Assembly: GCA_963798275.1 (NCBI GenBank)
Contig: CAWCTB010000038.1
Coordinates: 154,370-218,369 of the forward strand
DNA length: 64,000 bases
Direction of reading: 5' to 3'
Source: CAWCTB01 sp963798275
Lineage (GTDB): Bacteria; Acidobacteriota; Terriglobia; Terriglobales; Acidobacteriaceae
Made by a program: the position numbers and the translations under genes
Part shown: one piece after another, positions 29,454 through 40,037 of the stretch
Numbering within the stretch: position 1 is the first letter of the stretch
Layout of the letters: each line of letters starts with the position of its first letter
Notes under the pieces: model-generated
Databases searched by the model: none
The model's input: only the letters and a program-made list of their open reading frames with translations
Told to the model about the DNA's origin: nothing

Positions 29454-30053
29454 ATGTCCAGATTCGCCGAACCGATGGTTCGACTGATTGATGAACTGAA
29501 GAAGCTGCCCGGCGTGGGCAGCAAGAGCGCGCAGCGCCTGGCCTTCCACATCCTGCGCGCCAGCGACGAAGACGCCGACCTGCTCGCCGGCGCGATTCGC
29601 GAGGTCAAGGCCAGCCTGCGTCTGTGCTCGGTCTGCAACAACATCACCGACGTCGATCCCTGCACCTACTGCACCAGCGCCACCCGCAATCAGCGACTGG
29701 TGTGCGTGGTGGAGGAGCCCACCAACATCGCCGCCATCGAAAAGACGCGCCATTACAACGGCGTCTATCACGTGCTGCACGGCACGCTGTCGCCGCTGCA
29801 CGGAGTCGGACCGGAGCAGTTGCGCATTGCCAATCTTGCGCGGCGCGTCGAGTCCGACAGCGTGGACGAACTCATCCTCGCCACCAATCCCACCGTCGAA
29901 GGCGAAGCCACCGCGACCTATCTTGCGAACCTGTTCAAATCATCGCCGGTGAAGGTGACGCGCATCGCCACCGGCGTTCCCGTCGGCAGCGACATCGAGT
30001 ACGCCGACGAAGTCACCATGCAGAAGGCGATGGAGGGACGCAGGGAGTTATAA
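29454..30053 (+). CDS. recR: Recombination mediator RecR
   Basis: 199 residues, the standard length. Helix-hairpin-helix LKKLPGVGSKSAQRLAFHIL, zinc Cys4 CSVCNNITDVDPCTYC, TOPRIM domain CVVEEPTNIAAIEKTRHYNG VYHVLHG, Walker-B-like IRIATGVPVG-type end (TRIATGVPVGSDIEYADEVT). RecR helps RecF or RecO load RecA at gaps. Last gene of dnaX-ybaB-recR. The frame is intact. Confidence 0.97.
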   Translation: MSRFAEPMVRLIDELKKLPGVGSKSAQRLAFHILRASDEDADLLAGAIREVKASLRLCSVCNNITDVDPCTYCTSATRNQRLVCVVEEPTNIAAIEKTRHYNGVYHVLHGTLSPLHGVGPEQLRIANLARRVESDSVDELILATNPTVEGEATATYLANLFKSSPVKVTRIATGVPVGSDIEYADEVTMQKAMEGRREL

Positions 30054-30124
30054 GCCGCTGTTCCTTGGTTTTGTCATCACGAGCGGGCTTTGGCCCGCGA
30101 GGGATCTGCTTTTCCGGGCCTCTT

Positions 30125-30670
30125 CTATTTCGCCGCTCTGCTCTTCGCGAAGTACGCATTCATCGCATCACCCCACTCCTTGCCGGCATTTTCGTCTCCC
30201 TTGGCGAAGTGCTGCACATGCTCGTTCGCCTCGGGAATCAGCGCGGTGCGTTCATAGACGACGGTGACCGCCGGTCTTCTGCGGGCCTTGGCGGGTCGCG
30301 TGAATATCAATGAGCGTGGCCATCGCATCATTCAGCACGTAGGCGTACTGGATGTGTCCTGCGGTCAGGTCGAGCGCCGTGTTGATCCACACGCTCGAGT
30401 TGTGTCCGTGCGCAACGGTGAAGACCATGCCCTGCTGGTCGCTCGCTGGATTGGGATAGACGAACTGCGGGTTCCAATCGTGCGCCCACTTGCGCTCCTC
30501 GTTCGCGCCGAACAGCGGCACGACCTGCTCGAAGGGCGCGTCCACCGTGAAAGCTGAACTCGTTGCGCGTGTGGGTTAGCGCTCGACGCCGGCTCCTGCG
30601 CGTGAGCGCAGACCGTTGCGAGCAAGGGAATCAACGCGGAAATGGCGGAGAGTACGAAGACAGTTCTCAT
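30125..30670 (-). CDS. Exported SRPBCC/START-like protein (two frame breaks)
   Basis: A signal peptide (MRTVFVLSAISALIPLLATV CAHAQ) is followed by a domain in a second frame (DAPFEQVVPLFGANEERKWA, WNPQFVYPNP, VFTVAHGHNSSVWINTALDL) and a C-terminal part in a third (VTVVYERTALIPEANEHVQH FAKGD). Together these read as one SRPBCC-type lipid- or ligand-binding domain of about 180 residues. Breaks lie near 30560 (net shift equal to two extra bases) and 30300 (one extra). The start overlaps the stop of the upstream small gene by 4 bp, so both are one operon. Ligand unknown. Confidence 0.75.
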
Positions 30671-30936
30671 CGGTGATGCTCCTTGAGTTTGTGGCTGTCG
30701 GTGGCCCGGAGAGTGAGGCCATAGATGTTGCGAAGCTGTTCGATTTCCTTCAGGGTTTCGGGAGAGAAGGGCGCCTTGCCTTCGAACGCATGCAGCACAA
30801 TGCCCTCCAGCAGATCGCCCAGCGTCAGGTCCTTGAGCTCGGCCAATCCCTTGAGGACCTTGAGGAGCCGCTTCTCCATGCGCACTCCTGTCTGCACCCG
30901 TTCGACTTCGAGTTGTGAATCCTGATGTTCATTCAT
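30667..30936 (-). CDS. Small putative ribbon-helix-helix-like regulator
   Basis: 89 residues. QTGVRMEKRLLKVLKGLAEL KDLTLGDLLEGIVLHAFEG looks like a strand-helix-helix DNA-binding core (TLGDLLEGIVLHA as helix 2), followed by PFSPETLKEIEQLRNIYGLT. I infer a ribbon-helix-helix-type regulator from this pattern only. It overlaps the SRPBCC gene by ATGA. Its ATG lies 2 bp from a strong dyad (30939-30964), so transcription from here probably yields a very short leader and is under operator control. Confidence 0.6.
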   Translation of the reverse strand: MNEHQDSQLEVERVQTGVRMEKRLLKVLKGLAELKDLTLGDLLEGIVLHAFEGKAPFSPETLKEIEQLRNIYGLTLRATDSHKLKEHHR

Positions 30937-30938
30937 GT

Positions 30939-30964
30939 TATCTATGTACCATAGTACCTAGATA
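30939..30964. promoter_or_regulatory. 26-bp operator-like dyad before the RHH/SRPBCC operon
   Basis: TATCTATGTACC-ATAGTACCTAGATA is a near-perfect palindrome: 22 of 26 positions are symmetrical, core GTACCATAGTAC. It lies immediately before the minus-strand start at 30936 and about 140 bp from padR, so a local regulator (RHH protein or PadR) is the likely ligand. A TACTAT -10-like box lies inside it on the minus strand. Confidence 0.7.
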
Positions 30965-31049
30965 CATACAAGATGGGCGCTTGCGTTTCCTCTATGCCAT
31001 TGACTACAAGTGAGCTTAGCTAGAAACTGAGAATTCTTGCAAAATGGAC

Positions 31050-31092
31050 TTGACAAATTATAAGTTGTTTGGCAATATACATTGCATTGCAA
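31050..31092 (+). promoter_or_regulatory. Promoter and small dyad upstream of padR
   Basis: TTGACA at 31050-31055 with a TA-rich -10 region (CAATATACA, 31073-31081), followed directly by the perfect dyad TTGCA-T-TGCAA (31082-31092) over the likely start site. The position fits autorepression by PadR. The -35 is perfect; the -10 choice is uncertain. Confidence 0.55.
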
Positions 31093-31103
31093 GGTACTAC
31101 CTC

Positions 31104-31499
31104 ATGGCACAGCTTAAGTTCAGCACTCCGGAAATCGAGACCAGCGACAAGTGGGAAGCCCAGATGCGCAAGGGCTGCCTGGAAATGGCGGTGCTCGCCA
31201 GCTTGTGGCATGGCCGCCTCTATGGGCTGGAGATTCTGCGGGTGCTGGAGCGTGACTCTCGCCTGGTGCTCGCGGAAGGGACGATCTATCCCATCCTCAA
31301 CCGGCTTCGGGTGGAGGGCCTGGTGCAATCGCAATGGGTGGAAGCCGAGGCAGGGCACCCACGCAAGTATTACGAACTTACGCAGAACGGGCGCGAACGA
31401 GCGACCCGCATGGCGGAGACGTGGACGGAGTTTTCTGCCGGTCTCGGGCTTCTGATCGAGCCGGTTCTGAAAGACAAGGAAGTGGAGCGAGCCTTATGA
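31104..31499 (+). CDS. PadR-family transcriptional regulator
   Basis: 131 residues from the ATG at 31104. The winged helix is MRKGCLEMAVLASLWHGRLY GLEIL, then LAEGTIYPILNRLRVEGLVQ and HPRKYYELTQNGRERA, the standard PadR pattern. The first 20 residues are a short N-terminal extension. It overlaps the next gene by ATGA, giving a PadR-HAAS pair. Such pairs usually control membrane or ABC transporter genes in response to small molecules. Confidence 0.9.
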   Translation: MAQLKFSTPEIETSDKWEAQMRKGCLEMAVLASLWHGRLYGLEILRVLERDSRLVLAEGTIYPILNRLRVEGLVQSQWVEAEAGHPRKYYELTQNGRERATRMAETWTEFSAGLGLLIEPVLKDKEVERAL

Positions 31500-32123
31500 C
31501 AACGACCGACATGCAAATGAATGACTATCTGGCGCGGCTTCGCGCTGCACTCACGGGCATGACGCTGGCCGAGCGCGAGGACATCGTCGAGGAAATCCGG
31601 ATGCACATCCGGGAACGATCCGGCGATCCACAGCACCAGCGTGGAGGAGATTCTCGCCGGACTCGGACCAGCCGACGAGCTGGCCCAGCAATACCGCACC
31701 GGCCTGCTGGTGCAAAAGGCACGGCACAGCATTTCGCCGCTGGTGATTCTGCGGGCCACGGTGCGCTGGGCGACCACCGGGGTCGAGGGTTGTCTGGTGT
31801 TCTTCATTGCGCTGTGGGGTTATGGAATGGGAGTCGCCTTTCTGCTGCTCGCGCTGCTCAAGCCATTCTTTCCCCAGTACACCGGACTGTGGGTCGGCCC
31901 GGGAGAATTCAATTTCAGCTTTCGCATGGGCGCTACCATGACCAATCCGGCATCGCCGGTTCATGAGCTCCTAGGATGGTGGCTGATTCCGGTTTGCCTC
32001 GTCATCGGCTCGCTGAGCCTTGCTGGCACGACGAAGCTCATCCAGTTTCTGTTGAGAAGTTTTCGCTGGAAGGTGCCCTTTATCACGGCGACGCAGGCGC
32101 GACCCGCAATGATGGCGATGTGA
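31496..32123 (+). CDS. HAAS-domain membrane protein (DUF1700-like; one frame break)
   Basis: About 208 residues. The N-terminal HAAS-type helical part (MNDYLARLRAALTGMTLAER EDIVEEI; VEEILAGLGPADELAQQY) is followed by two or more membrane segments (GCLVFFIALWGYGMGVAFLL LALL; LLGWWLIPVCLVIGSLSLAG). One extra A near 31633 shifts the frame; removing it gives SGDPSTSVEEILAGLG. Coupled to padR by an ATGA overlap, as is usual for HAAS proteins. Function unknown; perhaps the membrane sensor partner of PadR. Confidence 0.82.
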
Positions 32124-32157
32124 GCGGGCGTCGGCCGACCGGCTTGCTCTGGCGGAA

Positions 32158-32527
32158 TCAGCCCTTCAACTTTGCCAGCAGATCGGCAGGATGGACGGGC
32201 TTGGCGAGGATTTCAAACTCATGGCCCTTGGGCGCGAGCGCTCTCCAGCAGATCGGCGGTGGCCGCCTGGCCGGAGAAGAGCAGTATCTTACAGTCGGGA
32301 AGAAATTCACGAATCCTGATCGCAGCCTCGATGCCGTTCATGTCGGGCATGATGACGTCGCTGATGATGAGGTCCGGCTGAGTGGCCCTGGCGGTCTCCA
32401 CCGCCGACGTTCCGGTATAGACCGCCGCCGCGTCGTAGCCGTTAAGGTCGAGGATTTTGGCCAGCGTGTCGGCGATGATCTGCTCATCGTCCACCACCAG
32501 AACTTTGGGTTTCTTGCCTGCGTGCAT
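32158..32527 (-). CDS. Single-domain response regulator (CheY-like; one frame break)
   Basis: A receiver domain only. KVLVVDDEQIIADTLAKILD has the acidic pair, DLIISDVIMPDMNGIEAAIR the phospho-acceptor Asp, ILLFSGQAA the Ser/Thr switch. The Lys strand comes after removal of one G near 32226: RAQGHEFEILAKPVHPADLL AKLKG, stop at 32158. About 122 residues. No output domain and no adjacent kinase, so it relies on a distant histidine kinase. Confidence 0.88.
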
Positions 32528-32654
32528 TCAGGAACTCCTGGAATCGGCGAAGCTGAATTGCCGATTATAGCGAAGGATGCGGACCCAGCGGAAAACTCAC
32601 CCATGATGACAGATTCCCCGTGCGGTTCGCGAAAGTTGACGCAGCCGCTGACCT

Positions 32655-32670
32655 GCACCGAAACCGGTGC
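32655..32670. promoter_or_regulatory. Small hairpin in the carA leader region
   Basis: GCACCG-AAAC-CGGTGC, perfect 6-bp stem, 81 bp before carA. It has no T-tract. The 223-bp gap 32528-32750 otherwise shows a TAGAATCTATAAAAT AT-rich stretch near 32720 (probable -10 region) and GGAG before the carA ATG. I see no PyrR site that I can support. Confidence 0.35.
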
Positions 32671-32750
32671 GCCGCGAATTCCACAGGCCGCCTCTTATCC
32701 TGCGGCGCATTCCCTGATAGAATCTATAAAATCCACTCCCCGGAGAAGCA

Positions 32751-33881
32751 ATGCAGGCAATCCTTGCGCTGGAAGATGGCCGGATCTTCCGCGGCAAAGG
32801 CTACGGTGCAAAAGGCGAATGTTACGGGGAAGTTGTTTTTAATACCTCCATCACCGGCTATCAGGAAATCTTTACCGATCCCTCTTACGCCGGGCAGATC
32901 GTAGTTCTCACCAACCCCGAAATCGGCAACTACGGCACCAACCCCGACGACAACGAGGCCGTCCGCCCCTACATTGAAGGGCTGATTGTGCGCGAGTTTT
33001 CCCGCGTCAGCTCCAACTGGCGCTCGCAGGAGGTTGCGGAAGAGTATCTGGAGCGCTACAAGATTCCAGTTCTCGCTGAAATCGACACCCGCGCCCTGGT
33101 GCGGCACCTGCGAACGAATGGCGTCATGCGCGGCGTGATCTCGATGCTGGAGACCGACACCGAAAAGCTGATCGCCAAGGCGCGCTCTATCCCCAAGATG
33201 GACGGCACCGATCTGGCGAAGGAAGTGACCACCCGCAGCGTATATGAGTGGGATGAAGGCGTACGCTCGCACGTGCCAACGGAAGTAGTAGGTGTAAAGG
33301 ACGCTCCGCCGAACCATCACGTGGTCGCCTACGATTACGGAATCAAGCACAACATCCTGCGGCGTCTGGTGGGCGAGTGCTGCCGCGTGACGGTCGTACC
33401 GGCGACGACCAGCGCAGAAGACGTGCTTGCGCTGAAGCCGGACGGAGTTTTCCTGTCGAACGGTCCCGGCGATCCCGAGCCGGTGACGTATGCGCAAGAC
33501 AGCATCCGCCAGATGATGGGCCGGGTGCCGATCTTCGGCATCTGCCTCGGCCATCAGTTGGTCGGCCTCGCGCTGGGCGGCAAGACTTACAAACTGAAGT
33601 TTGGGCATCACGGCGGCAACCATCCGGTAAAGCAGATGGCGACGGGCAAGGTCGAGATCACCGCCCATAACCATAATTTTGCGGTCGATCCCGACTCGCT
33701 GAAGCAGAGCGAAGTAGAACTGACGCACATCGACCTCAACGACAACACGCTCGAAGGCCTGCGTCACCGCTCTCTGCCTCTGTTCAGCGTGCAGTACCAC
33801 CCCGAGGCCGCACCCGGCCCGCACGACTCGCACTACCTGTTCAAGGACTTTGTGAAGATGATGGAGGAGTGGAAGAAGTGA
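32751..33881 (+). CDS. carA: Carbamoyl-phosphate synthase small subunit CarA
   Basis: Glutaminase subunit, 376 residues. The N-terminal domain (ALEDGRIFRGKGYGAKGECY GEVVFNTSITGYQEIFTDPS YAGQ) is followed by class I amidotransferase FGICLGHQLVGLALGG (nucleophile Cys) and YHPEAAPGPHDSHYLF (His-Glu). It feeds ammonia to CarB for pyrimidine and arginine synthesis. Its TGA overlaps the GTG of a methyltransferase gene, and carB is separated from it by two restriction-modification genes, which is unusual. Confidence 0.97.
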   Translation: MQAILALEDGRIFRGKGYGAKGECYGEVVFNTSITGYQEIFTDPSYAGQIVVLTNPEIGNYGTNPDDNEAVRPYIEGLIVREFSRVSSNWRSQEVAEEYLERYKIPVLAEIDTRALVRHLRTNGVMRGVISMLETDTEKLIAKARSIPKMDGTDLAKEVTTRSVYEWDEGVRSHVPTEVVGVKDAPPNHHVVAYDYGIKHNILRRLVGECCRVTVVPATTSAEDVLALKPDGVFLSNGPGDPEPVTYAQDSIRQMMGRVPIFGICLGHQLVGLALGGKTYKLKFGHHGGNHPVKQMATGKVEITAHNHNFAVDPDSLKQSEVELTHIDLNDNTLEGLRHRSLPLFSVQYHPEAAPGPHDSHYLFKDFVKMMEEWKK

Positions 33882-34897
33882 CTTCTCGGGCAGCAACTCT
33901 GAGCTTGACGGCTAAAGTGAGTGGCGGAGTGTTTGAGGAATTTCTGCCTACAGAGTTGCCTCCCATCCATGATTTGCAAACTGCGATTCCGCGAATTGCG
34001 AAAAACGAGGAACTGGTAACAGCTATTGGAAGAGCGGTAAGGAGAATACCTACCAGACATCGGCTCATCCTTGGTGACGCTCGTGACATGGACCTGCCAG
34101 ACAACAGCGTCCACTTGGTGCTCACGTCGCCGCCGTATTGGACACTCAAGGAATACCGGGATACTGCGGGTCAGATGGGCCATATTTCTCGATACGGAGA
34201 GTTCATCGATGAATTGGATCGCGTGTGGCAGTCTTGTTACCGGGCGCTGGTGCCGGGTGGGAGATTGGTATGTGTCGTTGGAGATGTATGCCTGTCTCGC
34301 AGAAAGAATGACGGTCGTCACACAGTCGTGCCGCTGCATGCATCAATTCAAGAGAGCTGTCGCAAGATTGGCTTCGATAATCTAGCGCCTATCATCTGGC
34401 ACAAAATTGCGAATGCTGTCCATGAAGTAGAGAACGGAGGATCTGGATTCTTGGGGAAGCCGTATGAACCAAATGCGGTAATCAAGAACGATATCGAATT
34501 CATCCTCATGGAAAGAAAGTCGGGCGGATACAGGACTCCGGAGCCTGCGACGCGAATTCTAAGCATTATCGGCTCAGAAGATCACAAAGCCTGGTTTCAA
34601 CAAATATGGACAGGGGTTACGGGTGCCTCGACGCGCCATCATCCTGCGCCCTACCCAGTCGAATTGGCCGATCGGCTGGTTCGCATGTTTAGCTTTGTGG
34701 GTGATACCGTCCTTGATCCGTTCCTCGGAACAGGAACGACCGCGGTCGCAGCAGCCTTTGCGGGACGTAACAGCATTGGAATCGAGATTGATCCACAATA
34801 CCTCGCTGGAGCGACAAAGCGATTAAGCCAACAGACTTTATCTTTGTTTCACAAGATCAAAATTGATGCTGACGGGGACGCCGAGAATGGAATTTAG
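33878..34897 (+). CDS. Type II DNA methyltransferase (beta-class amino-methyltransferase)
   Basis: 339 residues from the GTG at 33878, which overlaps the carA stop (GTGA) and has GGAGGAG 8 nt upstream inside carA. Motif IV TSPPYW (residues 83-88) precedes the target-recognition region and motif I DPFLGTGTTAVAAAF (about residues 282-296), the beta-class order. FAGRNSIGIEIDPQY is the SAM-binding end. The neighbouring PaeR7I-like endonuclease suggests protection of CTCGAG. Base composition is visibly lower in G+C than carA/carB (43-57 percent in lines counted by hand against about 60 in carB), which suggests acquisition. Confidence 0.9.
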   Translation: MTSRAATLSLTAKVSGGVFEEFLPTELPPIHDLQTAIPRIAKNEELVTAIGRAVRRIPTRHRLILGDARDMDLPDNSVHLVLTSPPYWTLKEYRDTAGQMGHISRYGEFIDELDRVWQSCYRALVPGGRLVCVVGDVCLSRRKNDGRHTVVPLHASIQESCRKIGFDNLAPIIWHKIANAVHEVENGGSGFLGKPYEPNAVIKNDIEFILMERKSGGYRTPEPATRILSIIGSEDHKAWFQQIWTGVTGASTRHHPAPYPVELADRLVRMFSFVGDTVLDPFLGTGTTAVAAAFAGRNSIGIEIDPQYLAGATKRLSQQTLSLFHKIKIDADGDAENGI

Positions 34898-35618
34898 CTC
34901 CAATCTAGATCAGCGCCTTCGCTCAGCAATCAGAGCATTTTGGTCCACTCGTGAGACTCAGTCCGGTAAACAAGGCGAGAAGAGCGGCGTGCGGGATGCG
35001 GGCTCTCGTACGGCGGTAACCGGGGGAGCGCAGATGAACGGCTTCATTTCGGTGATACGCGATCTGCTGGAGGAAAGTGGGATCGACAAGCCGGTAATTT
35101 TTACTGAACGATCCGTGGAGCTTCCAGGGTGGTTTAGGCCTGAAAAGAAGTGGGACTTGCTCGTCGTCGTTGACGGTTGCCTAATCGCGGCGATCGAGTT
35201 TAAGTCGCAGGTCGGATCATTCGGAAACAACTACAACAACAGGACGGAGGAAGCCTTGGGTAGTGCAACCGACATTTGGGCGGCATATCGCGAGGGTGCG
35301 TTTAAGCCTTCGTCCCGCCCTTGGCTTGGCTATCTAATGTTGCTTGAGGAGGCTTCCGAGTCGATGCGTCCAGTGCGGGCGCAAGAGCCACATTTTGAGG
35401 TTTTTGAAGAGTTCAAGAATGCTTCCTACGCAAAGCGTTATGAAATCCTGCTGACGAAGGTCGTCCGAGAGCGCCTATACGACTCTGCGTGCTTTCTCAT
35501 GTCAAACCGTGAAACTGGACCTTCAGGCGAATACCGCGAGCCTTCATCAGAACTTAGCTTCGGAAGCTTCATTAATTCACTGATGGCTCGAGCCATCGCG
35601 TGCAAGAAGAGTTCCTGA
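34887..35618 (+). CDS. Type II restriction endonuclease, XhoI/PaeR7I family
   Basis: 243 residues from the ATG at 34887, overlapping the methyltransferase stop by 11 bp. SGVRDAGSRTAVTGGAQMNG F is the family's N-terminal signature. KKWDLLVVVDGCLIAAIEFK carries the PD-(D/E)xK-type metal site (Asp and EFK), then VGSFGNNYNNRTEEALGSAT and WAAYREGAF. Known members cut CTCGAG (C^TCGAG). The frame is intact and its stop is 3 bp before the carB ATG, so it is read inside the car operon. Specificity is inferred from family. Confidence 0.88.
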   Translation: MEFSSNLDQRLRSAIRAFWSTRETQSGKQGEKSGVRDAGSRTAVTGGAQMNGFISVIRDLLEESGIDKPVIFTERSVELPGWFRPEKKWDLLVVVDGCLIAAIEFKSQVGSFGNNYNNRTEEALGSATDIWAAYREGAFKPSSRPWLGYLMLLEEASESMRPVRAQEPHFEVFEEFKNASYAKRYEILLTKVVRERLYDSACFLMSNRETGPSGEYREPSSELSFGSFINSLMARAIACKKSS

Positions 35619-35621
35619 CCC

Positions 35622-38900
<3,279 letters not shown>

Positions 38901-39001
38901 CTGTGGTTGTGCCGCGGAACTCGTGCGACGTGGCCATAAGGCAGACAATTTTGCGCGCAAGTAAGTCGAACGGCGAAGATTGAAGAGCGACAGAGGTGCT
39001 T

Positions 39002-39877
39002 ATGCCTGCTGAACGCCTGCAGAAGATCATTGCGGCCGCCGGAATCGCGTCGCGCCGTAAGGCGGAAGAGCTTATCACCCGCGGCCTGGTGTCGGTGAAC
39101 GGGCAGACTGTGACCACGCTCGGCACCAAGGCCGACCCCGAGATCGATCACATCAAGGTCAATGGCAAGCCGCTGCGCGAACCTGAGCGCCACGTTTACG
39201 TCGTGCTCCACAAACCCAAGGGATATGTCACCACGGTCAGCGATCCCGAAAGACGCCCGACGGTGCTGGACCTGGTGCGCGGAGTTGGCGCGCGCGTGTA
39301 TCCTGTCGGACGGCTCGATTACCTCAGCGAGGGACTGCTGCTGCTGACCAATGACGGCGAGTTGGCGCACAAACTGATGCACGCGTCCTCGCACGTGCCC
39401 AAAACGTATCTGGTAAAGATCAGCGGCAAGGCTTCGGATGCAGAGATTGACAAGCTGCGCGGCGGCATCAAGTTGCCAGCCGAGCGCTCACGGCTCAAAG
39501 CCCCACCACACGCAAAAGCGGCGCCTGGCGGGGACCCCGGCGTTCCAGAGGGCAAGTTGAACAAAACGGCCCGGAGGCGGCGCTCTGCGCCGGTACGGAC
39601 GGCGCCTGTGCAGATCAAGCTGCTGCGCGAGGCCGCGAATCCGTGGTATGAAGTGACGCTGGTCGAGGGACGCAACCGGCAAATTCGCCGCATGTTCGAA
39701 GAGATCGGGCATCACGTGGAAAAAATCAAGCGCGTACGCTATGGTCCGCTGCATTTGGATGTGGAAGCGGGAAAATTCCGGTTTCTGACGGCGAAGGAAG
39801 TGGGGCAGATGAAGAGTGCGGCGGGGGCGAGAGTGATCACCACGGCACAGAAAAGCAGGTCTCTCCACTCGGACTAA
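39002..39877 (+). CDS. rRNA pseudouridine synthase, RluB/RsuA family
   Basis: About 291 residues. N-terminal S4 RNA-binding domain (ERLQKIIAAAGIASRRKAEE LITRGLVSVNG), then the catalytic domain with VYPVGRLDYLSEGLLLLTND GEL (catalytic Asp) and EGRNRQIRRMFEEIGHHVEK. An unusual low-complexity insert of about 35 residues (PPHAKAAPGGDPGVPEG...) splits the catalytic domain, and the last 10 residues (AQKSRSLHSD) are encoded by the start of an intergenic repeat. Target is probably 23S rRNA (RluB-like), but the target cannot be fixed from sequence alone. Confidence 0.92.
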   Translation: MPAERLQKIIAAAGIASRRKAEELITRGLVSVNGQTVTTLGTKADPEIDHIKVNGKPLREPERHVYVVLHKPKGYVTTVSDPERRPTVLDLVRGVGARVYPVGRLDYLSEGLLLLTNDGELAHKLMHASSHVPKTYLVKISGKASDAEIDKLRGGIKLPAERSRLKAPPHAKAAPGGDPGVPEGKLNKTARRRRSAPVRTAPVQIKLLREAANPWYEVTLVEGRNRQIRRMFEEIGHHVEKIKRVRYGPLHLDVEAGKFRFLTAKEVGQMKSAAGARVITTAQKSRSLHSD

Positions 39878-40015
39878 AGTCCTCGGTCGGGATGACAATG
39901 TGCGGGAAGAGACGTCTTCAGTCGCAGTATAGGGGTTCTTCGACTCCGGCGGCCAAAATCGGGCCGCCTGCGCTCAGAATGACAGTGCAAAATGACACGG
40001 CGAATGGATTGGGAT
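39852..40015. repeat. Intergenic repeat with hairpin stems (GGGATGACA / CAGAATGACAG type)
   Basis: CTCGGACTAAAGTCCTCGG and TCGGGATGACA occur first, then the stem GGCGGCC-AAAATCG-GGCCGCC (39948-39968) and CGCTCAGAATGACAG. This word set is typical of dispersed repeats in Acidobacteriota (from memory). It overlaps the 3-prime end of the pseudouridine synthase gene. Confidence 0.65.
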
Positions 40016-40037
40016 ATGGTGCGACACTGGAGAGAGA

